Program-made: the position numbers and the translations under genes
Notes under the pieces: generated by a model
Databases searched by the model: none
What the model saw: only the letters and a program-made list of their open reading frames with translations
Told to the model about the DNA's origin: nothing
Source of the DNA: JBBATK01 sp044224515
GTDB taxonomy: Bacteria; Bacteroidota; Ignavibacteria; Kapaibacteriales; NICIL-2
Direction: 5' to 3'
DNA: 64,000 nt
Assembly: GCA_044224515.1 (NCBI GenBank)
Contig: JBGAKH010000009.1
Coordinates: 62,001 to 126,000 of the forward strand
Shown: positions 8,447 to 17,186 of the stretch, in pieces
Layout of the letters: each line of letters begins with the position of its first letter
How positions within the stretch are numbered: position 1 is the stretch's first letter

Positions 8447-10561
8447 TTACGAGTCATGGACAACGGTGACCGAGCTGAAGAACTCCTGTTCCGTGCCTTC
8501 TATTACCAGGCATTTGGATGCAAGGATCGCGCCATACTCGGGAGAATACACAGATTCTTCGATCTTTAGAGGAGAACCGTGGCTCTGTAGTACAACAGCG
8601 ATGCCTTGACGTAGCACCTGTACTCGATGACTGTCAAGGACTTCAAGGCTACACTCCGGTCTGCAATGAAACCGGACATGTTTGAGCCCGACAACTGCAC
8701 AGCGGTCTCGAATAACGAGTGCCTTCGCCTTGAACTCGAGTTCACGCTCGCAGGCTTGCCCATATCCTTCGTGTCGTGCGCTCCATCGCCGCTCGCTACT
8801 CTCCACGACATGTGGTAGTGCTCGGTTTGAGCTCAGCCAAAAGAGCATTTCTGAACTACCTTCCATCCAGCTGTTTTGCTCCAGACCTTCAGGTTGAAGA
8901 CAGTTATGCATCGAAGTCGAGCGAAAGCGATTCCGTTGATCGTGCAAAGGAGTGTAGACATAGGTGCCGGCATCGCAAAAGAATTCGAGGCCGTTGACAA
9001 ACAAACACAAACTCAGTTGATCATTGTGAGCGTGTCCTCCCTTGGCATTCTGCCCAATGGATCCGGCACGCACAAAAACATCCATTCCTTCGGAACTCAT
9101 TCTCCACAAACCAAAGTCCGGGGCTGCATACGAGGAGCTTTGGCGCTCCGCTCGAATTCTACCATCCTGAGTTGCCTGGGATCGGCGAGCCCGAAGGGCT
9201 CGCATAAGCAAAAAGTCTCCCTGGTCATTTTGAGATTCACGTTGTCCGGTCCAAGCTTCGCAGAGGTTCAAGAGATGCCGAATGTCAAGAGGGCGATCGC
9301 TGTCCGCCGGACTCCAATGGAAAGGTCGAAAAGCCAAGAATCGTCCGCTATCATTGTCCCCGATTTGCGATATCTGCGCACTGCGCGAGCAGGTGTTTAT
9401 GGTGAATGACGCAATAGCTTCCATAGCCTCGCGTGTTTGCTCAACAAAGCACGCAGCAAGCGTTGGGTCTAAACAGGCAAAGCCCCATGACCAAAAGAGC
9501 ATCTCCGCACTGAGTCGATGATAGGGCAAGGATGCTTCAAAGTTTCCACCGTCTCGTGTGAATTGATAGAGTGTTTCCGTGTGCAAATGCTCCTCAAGGA
9601 CCTCAACAACTTCTCGTCGTAACGAGCAATCTTCCATATAGGCAGAGCTTGCAGCCAATGCAGCGAGGTTAGCAAGGAAGTGGTTTGCACGCATACCGTC
9701 TGACCACTCGCGATGGTTAACAACGTAGCGAGTATGTTCATGCACGCTGCGCGATATCACTCTATCCAGTTCTTCATCAGCGTCTCGTGTACAACGAATG
9801 ATGTCATAAGCGACAAGCATGTTTGCTAAGCGAATGCCAACGTCCATTGGAGATAACCATTGAATACCGAAGCCCGGAGGGTTGAGTGCAATGAAGTCCA
9901 GGACAATGGATCGGAAGCATTGGTAGAGTATCTCACGTTCTGAGTCAATGTCGCTCAAGGAGTGCACAATGGCGATGTGCAGAAGCATGTGCAGTCGACC
10001 GAGATCCCAGGGTGTCTTGGGGTCTGCACCCTTAGCGCCGGTGCTAATAAACTGCGTGTGTACACCTTCTGCCCAAGAATAGCCGCTGCGTAGGTCTCGT
10101 TGCCAATCGATTGCTTCATAGGGTTGCTGAATCAGCGACCAAACACGCTGTGACTCTGCAACATTCTTGGCGTTGATGATATAGGCAATCCACTCGCCGG
10201 TGGCATCGATCTCATAGGGAAACGCTTCTTGACTGTAACGATATCCACCCATTCCGGAGGGAGCTTCACGATGAGAATAGTGCGTCCAGCCGCGTCCGGC
10301 GATAGCAAACTCGTGACGGAGGTAGTGGGCACAGCAGTCGCGCAGTTCGGGCAGGTACGGCCGGAACGATGCAATGTCCGACGTCTCAAATACACGTCGA
10401 AGTGGCGTACAAGCCTCAAGTGGAAGCGTTGTAGGGTACTTCTGTATGCGCGTTAGCGTGCGAGCCGCGCGCAGGTTCTTCCCGAGTTTACGCAGGCTTT
10501 TGCGGAGGCTAAGGCTTAGGCCGCCCACGCGGATTTGGTGAAGTCGAAAGGCAAGATTCAT
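8447..10561 (-). CDS. Heparinase II/III-family polysaccharide lyase-like protein
   Basis: About 704 residues from ATG 10561, chosen over in-frame starts further upstream because the family-like sequence begins here. The N-terminal half (about 60-400) is an alpha-toroid-like region with WLSPMDVGIRLANML, NHFLANLAALA and GGNFEASLPYHRLSAEM. The C-terminal half carries the heparinase II/III signature GGHAHNDQLSLCLFVNG, followed by DAGTYVYTP and RNRFRSTSMHN. No signal peptide is evident, which is unusual for a lyase acting outside the cell. Close relatives in exopolysaccharide clusters act on sugar polymers during synthesis or remodelling. The gene heads a minus-strand operon with flippase and FtsX and is divergent from era. 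A perfect 8-bp hairpin lies inside the gene (9185-9203). Confidence 0.85.
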   Translation of the reverse strand: MNLAFRLHQIRVGGLSLSLRKSLRKLGKNLRAARTLTRIQKYPTTLPLEACTPLRRVFETSDIASFRPYLPELRDCCAHYLRHEFAIAGRGWTHYSHREAPSGMGGYRYSQEAFPYEIDATGEWIAYIINAKNVAESQRVWSLIQQPYEAIDWQRDLRSGYSWAEGVHTQFISTGAKGADPKTPWDLGRLHMLLHIAIVHSLSDIDSEREILYQCFRSIVLDFIALNPPGFGIQWLSPMDVGIRLANMLVAYDIIRCTRDADEELDRVISRSVHEHTRYVVNHREWSDGMRANHFLANLAALAASSAYMEDCSLRREVVEVLEEHLHTETLYQFTRDGGNFEASLPYHRLSAEMLFWSWGFACLDPTLAACFVEQTREAMEAIASFTINTCSRSAQISQIGDNDSGRFLAFRPFHWSPADSDRPLDIRHLLNLCEAWTGQRESQNDQGDFLLMRALRARRSQATQDGRIRAERQSSSYAAPDFGLWRMSSEGMDVFVRAGSIGQNAKGGHAHNDQLSLCLFVNGLEFFCDAGTYVYTPLHDQRNRFRSTSMHNCLQPEGLEQNSWMEGSSEMLFWLSSNRALPHVVESSERRWSARHEGYGQACERELEFKAKALVIRDRCAVVGLKHVRFHCRPECSLEVLDSHRVQVLRQGIAVVLQSHGSPLKIEESVYSPEYGAILASKCLVIEGTEQEFFSSVTVVHDS

Positions 10562-10639
10562 GCTGCTAGGCGGCAATTTAGGAGGAAATGCCTGCCAGGG
10601 CAAGGCTGCATGGTATCTTTGCACGAGATTTTTATACGA

Positions 10640-10658
10640 CGGAGCGCTGTGCGCTCCG
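10640..10658. repeat. Perfect palindrome preceded by GAGATTTTT (intergenic hairpin copy A)
   Basis: CGGAGCGC-TGT-GCGCTCCG is an 8-bp perfect stem with a TGT triloop. GAGATTTTT lies 7 bases upstream (10625-10633). No T-tract follows on either strand, so it is not a classical terminator. It sits between the divergent heparinase and era genes, about 72 bases before era. The same GAGATTTTT plus TGT-loop arrangement recurs at 53744-53782. Confidence 0.6.
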
Positions 10659-10730
10659 CTACAATCCTGAGTTTGCTTCTGCACATGCATCCGCACACTC
10701 AATCACTACTTCATTGCGAAGACTCAGCAT

Positions 10731-11633
10731 ATGTCCAAATTCGGTTACGTTGCTATTATCGGAAAGCCAAACGCCGGCAAATCAACTCTGCTCAATGCTG
10801 TATTGGGAGAGCAACTTTCCATTGTTACTTCAAAACCGGAAACGACACGTCGTTCCGTGATTGGTATCTATTCGTCGGAAACGACGCAGGCAGTGTTTCT
10901 CGATACGCCCGGCATCGTTCCGCGTCCGAAGTTTGAACTTCATCGACAGATGCTTGGCTACATTCATCAGGCTATTGAAGAAGCCGATGTGTTGTTGGTT
11001 ATTGTCGATGTGACGGAATCGATGAAGAGTTTGCAGGCAGTGCTCAGCGTGGAGTTCAGGAAAGACGTGAAGGAAAGTGGGAAGCCTTGCATCCTGGTGT
11101 TAAACAAGATGGATCTGCTCGAAGACAAAACAACGGCGATGCCGAAGATCCTCGAGCTTATGAAGATGGACATTTTTGTTGACAATGTTGCCATCTCGGC
11201 GCAGTACAATAAGTTTATTGCAGAGCTGCTGCGAGTTCTGGAGCAACATTTGCCTGAAGATGAGTTTCAGTACGACCCGGAGCAATTATCAACACAACCT
11301 GAATTGTTCTTCGCTGCTGAGTACATTCGCGAACAATGCTTCGCACTCTTCCGAGAAGAAATTCCCTATTCGACCGAAGTGAAGATCGTCAAGTTCGAAG
11401 AGCGTGAAAAAGGCAAGTGGATGATTTCCGCTCAGATTGTTGTTGACCGTCAGGCGCAAAAAGGAATCATCATTGGCTCCAAAGGTCAATCGCTTAAAGA
11501 ACTTGGTGTCAGAGCCCGAGCACGTATCGAAGAGCATTTGGGTCGGTCGATCTTCCTGGAATTGCAGGTTGTTGTGAAGTCGGAATGGCGCGACAATCAA
11601 GATCAGCTTAGAGACTTGGGATACGAGATTTAA
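10731..11633 (+). CDS. era: GTPase Era, ribosome small-subunit assembly
   Basis: 300 residues, the usual length. The GTPase domain has G1 GKPNAGKST, G3 DTPGI and G4 NKMD. The Era-specific switch region (SKPETTRRSVIGI) is present. The C-terminal KH domain contains GIIIGSKGQSLKELG and binds the 3' end of 16S rRNA. The ATG has only a weak ribosome site. The gene is divergent from the heparinase-like gene and convergent with the phosphatase gene. An 89-base gap with a short GCGCC/GGCGC hairpin follows. It appears to be transcribed alone. Confidence 0.96.
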   Translation: MSKFGYVAIIGKPNAGKSTLLNAVLGEQLSIVTSKPETTRRSVIGIYSSETTQAVFLDTPGIVPRPKFELHRQMLGYIHQAIEEADVLLVIVDVTESMKSLQAVLSVEFRKDVKESGKPCILVLNKMDLLEDKTTAMPKILELMKMDIFVDNVAISAQYNKFIAELLRVLEQHLPEDEFQYDPEQLSTQPELFFAAEYIREQCFALFREEIPYSTEVKIVKFEEREKGKWMISAQIVVDRQAQKGIIIGSKGQSLKELGVRARARIEEHLGRSIFLELQVVVKSEWRDNQDQLRDLGYEI

Positions 11634-11722
11634 TAAAACTTGGCGCCTCGATTCGGCGCAGACAAGAGACGACACCGCAGTCGGCGAGCAGTTCTACGAC
11701 GTCATTTCGTCAAGCAAACTTC

Positions 11723-12994
11723 TTAATAGCGATCGCGTTTGATGACGATGAGGGTTTTATCGTCCGTGTACACTCCGTGCGCGCTAAACTTTTGCACTTC
11801 CTCGAGCAAACCATAGGCTAAATCGCGCGCGCTCTCGTGGCGTCGTTCACGAAGGAAACTGCGTAGCCGATCTTCTCCAAACTGCTCTTCGTCTTCATTC
11901 TGGGCCTCGAGTACTCCATCGGTAAACAACAAAAGAATGTCGCCTCGCTGCAGATTCACGCCCTCTACACGAAAGCGTTGATGAGACGAGATTCCAAGTA
12001 TTGAGCCCGTCGGCTCAAGCGCCACGCAACTTTCCGTTGACGCTTGGAAGTGTAAAGGCGAGCAGTGACCGGCATTGCAGTAGAGCATCAGGCCATTGTT
12101 CGATTGTGTGAGCTCGCAATAACACAGGGTCACAAAACGCTCATAAGGGAAGGTATCGTAGATGAGCGTGTTTAAGCGCGAGATGAGCGACGTGATTTTG
12201 GTGTGAAATCCAATTCCCATGCGTATCGCGCCGGATACGAAGAGCGCTTGAATAGCAGCCGGCAAGCCTTTGCTGGCTGCATCACTGATAACGATGCCGG
12301 TGCGAGCCTCATCGTCTTCATTTGTAGGATTTAAATAGTCGAAGTAGTCACCGCCTACAACACTGTCGGGCAGCGAGATTCCGAAGACACTGTATTCAAA
12401 AAACTCAAGTGTGTGGTCCGGAAGCAAGGAGCGTTGAATCTGTGAGGCTTGGTCAAGGTCTTTCTTGAGTTGCGCCTGTTGCTGTCGGAGACTCAAATTG
12501 CGCAGTGCCGTAGTGGTGGCACTCGAAATCACCGTCATGGTGGACGCAATGTCTTGCGCAAACTCCGCCGCGTTAAAAGCCAGGCAGTAGCGAAAGAACC
12601 TCTGATTGTGGTGTTTTACGATATCTCCAACACCTGTCGCAGCAAATTGGGTGATTCCTTTTTCTAGCAGAACTGCATCCGTTTCGATACCACTGACAAC
12701 ACGTTTTTCGACGAGAGAACTGAACACAGGCTGTTCGTCGATTCGCATGTTGTAGTCGTCCGGAATATGTGCCACGCTGCCAACCTGAAAGAGGAGGTTG
12801 TAGCGATCTTCAGAGCTATCGAGTTCCCAGATTCGCGCGCCGGACAAACCAAAATTTCCTTTCTCGCAGAGATCTCCAACGAGAGTCTTCAACAGTGCTT
12901 CTTCATTCTCGAAATGCCCGGCTAAAAGCTTGTCGATGAGCTTATAGGTTTCTCGTTGCGATAGGGAGCTGTTGGTTGTACGAAGTTCTGCCAT
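11723..12994 (-). CDS. GAF-like sensor with PP2C/SpoIIE-type serine phosphatase (RsbU-like)
   Basis: 423 residues from ATG 12994. The AAGGA ribosome site overlaps the stop of the upstream ABC gene. Residues about 15-190 form a GAF-like domain, followed by a short coiled segment (about 195-220, rich in Leu/Gln). The C-terminal SpoIIE-type phosphatase keeps the metal-binding acids: GGDYFDY, ISDAASKG, LLFTDGVLEAQ and YTDDKT. Such enzymes dephosphorylate anti-sigma-antagonist proteins in partner-switching pathways. No anti-sigma factor or STAS protein is seen nearby, so the target is unknown. It is the last gene of a four-gene minus-strand operon with an ABC ATPase and two secreted proteins. Confidence 0.87.
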   Translation of the reverse strand: MAELRTTNSSLSQRETYKLIDKLLAGHFENEEALLKTLVGDLCEKGNFGLSGARIWELDSSEDRYNLLFQVGSVAHIPDDYNMRIDEQPVFSSLVEKRVVSGIETDAVLLEKGITQFAATGVGDIVKHHNQRFFRYCLAFNAAEFAQDIASTMTVISSATTTALRNLSLRQQQAQLKKDLDQASQIQRSLLPDHTLEFFEYSVFGISLPDSVVGGDYFDYLNPTNEDDEARTGIVISDAASKGLPAAIQALFVSGAIRMGIGFHTKITSLISRLNTLIYDTFPYERFVTLCYCELTQSNNGLMLYCNAGHCSPLHFQASTESCVALEPTGSILGISSHQRFRVEGVNLQRGDILLLFTDGVLEAQNEDEEQFGEDRLRSFLRERRHESARDLAYGLLEEVQKFSAHGVYTDDKTLIVIKRDRY

Positions 12995-13011
12995 AGGAGT
13001 TCTGATTGTCC

Positions 13012-13632
13012 TTACTGAATAGGGATAGTCATGCTGCACTGCTGCAGATCGCGCAGTTCGTTCGTAGCTACGATACGAATTCCCGGACAGAGATTTCGAT
13101 CGTGTAGACAACGATAAATTGTTTCAACGCCTGCTTCATCAACGTTGGTAGTTGGTTCATCGACGAGAAGAAGCTGTGGACGATGCCAGAGCGCAACAAT
13201 CATTTTCGCTCGCTGCTTCATGCCCGATGAATAGGTACGAAGAAGATTGTCCTTGCGCTCCCATAGACCGAACAGGCGAATCAAATGCTCCACGTCTTCG
13301 CTCTCGAAGTGTCGTCCACGCAGCTCGGCATCCAAGCAACAATGCTCCCACAAACTGAACTCCTCATACAATTGAAGGTAAGGAGAAACAAATCCAACGC
13401 TTGATTGCCGCTCCTCGGCGGATACAATCTTGCCATTGCGAAGGAGTTGAATACTTCCGCCGGTGGATTGCAACACTCCAGCGATCATTTTCATTACGGT
13501 GGATTTTCCGGCTCCGTTGCGTCCGCTTAGTGCCGCTATCTCTGCATCGTTCACATTAAAACTGAGGCGTTTGCACACGTCATGCAGACCGTCATAGCTT
13601 TTTCGTAGATCACTGACGCGAAGCTCCAGCAT
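13012..13632 (-). CDS. Orphan ABC transporter ATP-binding protein (CcmA-like size)
   Basis: 206 residues. Walker A is GRNGAGKST, the signature is YSSGMKQR and Walker B is LLLVDEPTTNVD. The length and compact form resemble CcmA-like ATPases. The switch (H-loop) position, normally ATH, reads VATN at residues 188-191, so the catalytic switch histidine appears to be Asn. No permease gene is adjacent. The start lies 3 bases after the stop of the metalloprotease and 17 bases precede the phosphatase gene, so all are probably co-transcribed. It may use a membrane partner encoded elsewhere or act in a non-transport role. Confidence 0.88.
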   Translation of the reverse strand: MLELRVSDLRKSYDGLHDVCKRLSFNVNDAEIAALSGRNGAGKSTVMKMIAGVLQSTGGSIQLLRNGKIVSAEERQSSVGFVSPYLQLYEEFSLWEHCCLDAELRGRHFESEDVEHLIRLFGLWERKDNLLRTYSSGMKQRAKMIVALWHRPQLLLVDEPTTNVDEAGVETIYRCLHDRNLCPGIRIVATNELRDLQQCSMTIPIQ

Positions 13633-13635
13633 GTC

Positions 13636-15402
13636 TTAGGGTTCAATTAAAATGGTACCGATGTAACTCTCCGTTTCATAGCCTACAGAATACACATACA
13701 CTCCGGATGACAACTTGGGAGCTTGAGTCCAAGTGACGTAGCGTGTTTTTTCGTTCGGATCAGAAACCACATTGACAAGCTCACTCAAAGCCGTAACACC
13801 ATCCGGAGTCGTTATGCTCAGGGTCACGCGAGCATCTGAAGGTATCAATTCAGACACAGGAAATCGAAGAAAGCGATCGCTACTCATTGAGAAGGGAGTG
13901 GGGTAAGGAGTAGTGAGTTGCGCAACCGCGACACCGCCGTTAAGAAAGAGGGTATCGTAACCGTTTGAGGTCGTTTTCGTCGTCTGATAATAGTAGTTGC
14001 GCATGCCAATTCGCTTAAAGCCTTCTTTTTGTATACGACTAATCGTCAGACTCGCGATCTCACGGTCATTCGTCAAGGTCTTCAAATACGAGCTGCCCGT
14101 ATTGGTGAAGAGCACATCAACTGTATCCGCAGCGTGTTTCGAATCCGTACTGAACGTGCAACGCAGAAGTTTAAATTGAAACGGATAGAGTGAGACGTCG
14201 TAGAAGAAAGGCTCAATAAATCGAACATCGTTTTTGTTATCCGCCACGAGCATCGGCATTTGTGAGGCGTTCGACAACACATCGCCGACACCTTCAGCAC
14301 GATAACCGGTGTGGTACACATAGCACATAAATTTTTGCCACTGTTCCGGGAGTGAGGTGCCTAAAGACTTTAGTGCACTGTCAAGAGCCAGGAAGGGGTT
14401 CGGAGCAAGATTGCTACCCGAGGGAACGGAGGCGCAGTCACCAATAATCTTCCACATGGTGAGCACTGTTTTGTCACTTAGCTTTTCATCCAAATACTGA
14501 AAGAAGAAAGCGTGTGCATAACCAATCTGTGCTTGATCTGCTTCATTGCTACTCAGATAGTAGCTATCTGAGTTCTTCATCAAGGTATTCAGATATTGGA
14601 AGTAGTCTTGGGTTTGCGGAAAAACGCGGTGTTCCATGAAAACGCTGGTGAGCTCAAGGAATGTATTTGGATGCAGAGCGTCCAGATACCCGAGTTGAAT
14701 AACGTGGTGAAACTCGTGCGCCAAGGTGATACGTAGACCCTGGATTCCGGTCTCAGTATACACTCTTCTCATGACCGGATTTTGTCCGGAGCTCAAGACG
14801 GAATCGGTCATCGCAAAATCATTGTCGATGACCATAAAAGCCGAGCTACGTAAGAGATGCGAATCGCAGGGACTTTGTCGCGGATAATCTTCGAAGGTGA
14901 ATCCGTAGCCGGTGAGGTTGGATCCGTCAATTGAGGCACCCGGAGCTTTGCCCAGCTGCATGACATAAATGTCGATGTGCAACGAATCATCACTATCGGT
15001 TAAGGGCGCTTGGTAGCCCAATTCAACGACTTCCTTCGTGTACACATACTCAGCATAATAGGCAACGGAGTCGATGTAGTCGGGTACAGAGTTATTGTTG
15101 TTGTCAATGGCTTGAACTCCGTGGAAGCCCGACTCGTTGTAATGAATCAGAAAGTGACCACCCGCTACACTATAACTCTTCTCTAAAATTGGTCTCGTTG
15201 TTTGGATGCCAATCTGCTTGTGCGTTTTTGTGCCTGAGAGACGGACGATACAATCATGCGGATGCTGCGAGATGAGAGCATCATGATCAACACTCAGGGC
15301 AGACTCCGTGCCGGCAATGCACAAAAAGAGCAAAGTGATACAACGCAGAATGAGCATAGAATGCAAAAAGGGAAGTGGGAGACAGAGTCGGCGACGTTGC
15401 AT
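13636..15402 (-). CDS. Secreted zinc metalloprotease-like protein (MXAN_6640-like)
   Basis: 588 residues from ATG 15402 (an ATG at 15357 is an alternative; both give a signal peptide, LILRCITLLFLCIAG). The segment HFLIHYNESGFHGVQAIDNN followed by VPDYIDSVAYYAEYVY is typical of the MXAN_6640-type putative metalloprotease family. The zinc motif LAHEFHHVIQLGY (HExxH) is complete and ELTSVFMEH follows it at the expected distance. The C-terminal about 80 residues form a beta-sandwich ending GVYVYSVGYETESYIGTI, similar to a T9SS sorting domain but without the usual Pro-Asn-Pro start. It is exported, and probably cell-surface or released. Cleaved substrates are unknown. Confidence 0.8.
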   Translation of the reverse strand: MQRRRLCLPLPFLHSMLILRCITLLFLCIAGTESALSVDHDALISQHPHDCIVRLSGTKTHKQIGIQTTRPILEKSYSVAGGHFLIHYNESGFHGVQAIDNNNNSVPDYIDSVAYYAEYVYTKEVVELGYQAPLTDSDDSLHIDIYVMQLGKAPGASIDGSNLTGYGFTFEDYPRQSPCDSHLLRSSAFMVIDNDFAMTDSVLSSGQNPVMRRVYTETGIQGLRITLAHEFHHVIQLGYLDALHPNTFLELTSVFMEHRVFPQTQDYFQYLNTLMKNSDSYYLSSNEADQAQIGYAHAFFFQYLDEKLSDKTVLTMWKIIGDCASVPSGSNLAPNPFLALDSALKSLGTSLPEQWQKFMCYVYHTGYRAEGVGDVLSNASQMPMLVADNKNDVRFIEPFFYDVSLYPFQFKLLRCTFSTDSKHAADTVDVLFTNTGSSYLKTLTNDREIASLTISRIQKEGFKRIGMRNYYYQTTKTTSNGYDTLFLNGGVAVAQLTTPYPTPFSMSSDRFLRFPVSELIPSDARVTLSITTPDGVTALSELVNVVSDPNEKTRYVTWTQAPKLSSGVYVYSVGYETESYIGTILIEP

Positions 15403-15443
15403 GGTTCTCGGTGTGATAGGCTGCTTTAGCACACCTCGCGATG

Positions 15444-15881
15444 TTACTTGAACATCTCTTTGATCATACCCCATGTGCGGCGAACACTGCTGACATTGTG
15501 CACCACTGTGGAGAGCGATGAATAGGAAATGCTGTTGTCGGAACCAACAATTTTTAGGCGATACGCGGTTGTACCGGCTATAGTCTTCGATTGCGTGCCA
15601 TCTCCGTTTTTCATCAACACGTCGTTGTCGACGTAATGATAGAGTTGGTAGGCGCCATGAGCGTCAATATTTGTCACAGTACGGAAGCTAACACCATCTG
15701 TGGAACGCTCGATTTCGAAATGATTGATCGACTTCTCGCTTGAGCTTCTCCACTCAACAACAACGTTGTTGCCATCGGCTTTGGTTGTAAAAAAATCCAA
15801 GCTGACTTCGGCCGCAAAAACGCTCACGCAGAGCGTTAATAAAGCGACGAGGATACCTGATATGGGAGTTCGTGAGTTCAC
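15444..15881 (-). CDS. Small secreted protein with fibronectin-III-like domain
   Basis: 145 residues. A signal peptide (ISGILVALLTLCVSVFA) precedes one beta-sandwich domain. It holds the pattern NNVVVEWRSSSEKSINHFEIERSTDG, split by short loops, then YRLKIVGSDNSISYS. This is the arrangement often seen in extracellular T9SS-type proteins just before the sorting domain, but here the sorting domain is absent and the protein ends with a basic tail (RRTWGMIKEMFK). It is first in the minus-strand operon with the metalloprotease (41 bases downstream). It could be a secreted partner of that protease. I do not recognise a named family. Confidence 0.72.
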   Translation of the reverse strand: MNSRTPISGILVALLTLCVSVFAAEVSLDFFTTKADGNNVVVEWRSSSEKSINHFEIERSTDGVSFRTVTNIDAHGAYQLYHYVDNDVLMKNGDGTQSKTIAGTTAYRLKIVGSDNSISYSSLSTVVHNVSSVRRTWGMIKEMFK

Positions 15882-15941
15882 GGAGCAAAATTACTCGTAA
15901 GACGCTAACAAACAAGAAGAAAATATTTTAGATTTTGCATC

Positions 15942-17027
15942 ATGAATTCCACAGCACAAAAGGTTGATTTCCTCATTCTTGGAGCCGGATTGGCGGCTTT
16001 CTGTCTGGCTGCGGAACTCGAAGAAGCGGGAGCCTCGGTTCTGCTGCTTGACGATGGACGTAAAGCCTCCTCGCGCGTTGCCGGCGGCGTCATCAATCCG
16101 GTCAGTGGAAAGCGTTTTGGTATTGACCCCGGCTTTGGCGAAGCCAAAGCCTTAGCAAAAAGACGATATGAGAAGTTGGGTCCGGTTTGCAGAGACATCG
16201 AGATCCTTCGTCTGATGCATGATGATCAAGAATACTCCAATTTTGTAAAAAAAGAGGAGGTTTTAAAGAGCGGTGGCTGGATTCGTCGTATCGACAAGGC
16301 TGAGAGCTTCGCTCGCATACCTTTACATTTGACCGTTCCGACGGACGTGCCGACCCTCTGTATCTCGAACGCTGCCGTGGTAGACTTGGCTCAGGTGATG
16401 TCCGCGTTTTACCAAGACTACCTGCAACGCATGCGATTGCTGAACGTGTCCGCAGACGATGCCCGGACCGCGCAGCAATTAGGTGAATTTCAAGGACATG
16501 CCGTTGGTGCCGTTATATCGTGCGAGGGGTGGCGTTTTCACGAAAATGACGTTTTTTCCTACGTTCCGACAATGTTTGCCAAGGGGCAAGTTCTCGAACT
16601 GGATTTCCGTCAAGCGCATGGATTGCGTGACATCGTGATAGTGCATTCAAAATTCTTGCTACCCGTGAACGAAACCAGGTGTTTGTATGGAGCTAGTTAC
16701 GAGTGGAACGATATCAGCGATGAGGAGAGTCCGGCGACGACTGAGTTTCTCCTTGAACACTTCAGGAAGAGTTACGATGCAGAAGTGGATCTTGTACGCT
16801 GTCGCACCGGTGTACGTCCCATTGTCAAGGATCTTAAACCGGTTCTCGGGGAGCATCCGCAACGGAAGGGTTTGTTTTTGTTGAATGGTCTGGGTTCAAA
16901 AGGAGCGCTGCAAGCACCCCTCTGTGCACAGCTCCTCGCTCGTAAAATCCTTTATGACGAATCGCTGCCGGCTGCCTTTGATCTGGCTCGCTTCGACGCA
17001 TTGCATAAGAAACCTGTAACTGCCTGA
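15942..17027 (+). CDS. FAD-dependent oxidoreductase, DAO family, MnmC1/MnmL-like
   Basis: 361 residues. The Rossmann FAD site is at the N-terminus (LILGAGLAAFCLAAEL), followed by ASSRVAGGVINPVSG, which lines the flavin in DAO-family enzymes. The C-terminus (GVRPIVKDLKPVLGEHP, then LFLLNGLGSKGALQAPLC) resembles the oxidoreductase half of MnmC, which has the same GLGS/G-APLCA pattern. That domain converts cmnm5(s2)U34 of tRNA to nm5(s2)U. The next gene on the strand (17187) is MnmM-like, the methyltransferase for the following step. The role is inferred from motifs plus neighbour and fits a split MnmC1/MnmM route. A glycine-oxidase-like activity is the alternative. The gene is divergent from the secreted-protein operon across only 60 bases. 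Confidence 0.78.
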   Translation: MNSTAQKVDFLILGAGLAAFCLAAELEEAGASVLLLDDGRKASSRVAGGVINPVSGKRFGIDPGFGEAKALAKRRYEKLGPVCRDIEILRLMHDDQEYSNFVKKEEVLKSGGWIRRIDKAESFARIPLHLTVPTDVPTLCISNAAVVDLAQVMSAFYQDYLQRMRLLNVSADDARTAQQLGEFQGHAVGAVISCEGWRFHENDVFSYVPTMFAKGQVLELDFRQAHGLRDIVIVHSKFLLPVNETRCLYGASYEWNDISDEESPATTEFLLEHFRKSYDAEVDLVRCRTGVRPIVKDLKPVLGEHPQRKGLFLLNGLGSKGALQAPLCAQLLARKILYDESLPAAFDLARFDALHKKPVTA

Positions 17028-17186
17028 TTGGCATTTGGGCAATCTTGTGCCTTTGAACGTCAGATCGCATTCCGAGGTGTTCGGGCATTGAATCGTGAGA
17101 AGCGTCCTACTCGTCGCTAACTTCTTCGAAGAGTAAACCAACTAAGACTCGTGTATCGATCTCTTCAACTGTCGTATCACATCGCT

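Noticed and set aside
9185..9203. Perfect 8-bp hairpin GCGAGCCC-gaa-GGGCTCGC inside the heparinase-like gene
   Set aside because: It lies in coding sequence, lacks the 5' T-tract of the intergenic copies and can be explained by codon choice for an Arg/Ala-rich stretch.
8876..9409. 177-residue antisense frame inside the heparinase-like gene
   Set aside because: It is opposite a well supported gene and has no recognisable motif, ribosome site or neighbour logic.
10588..10860. Plus-strand open frame with a strong AGGAGG-like site, overlapping era
   Set aside because: It overlaps almost half of its length with era in another frame, has Ser/Arg-rich composition typical of non-coding frames and shows no family resemblance. 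The ribosome site is probably a coincidence.
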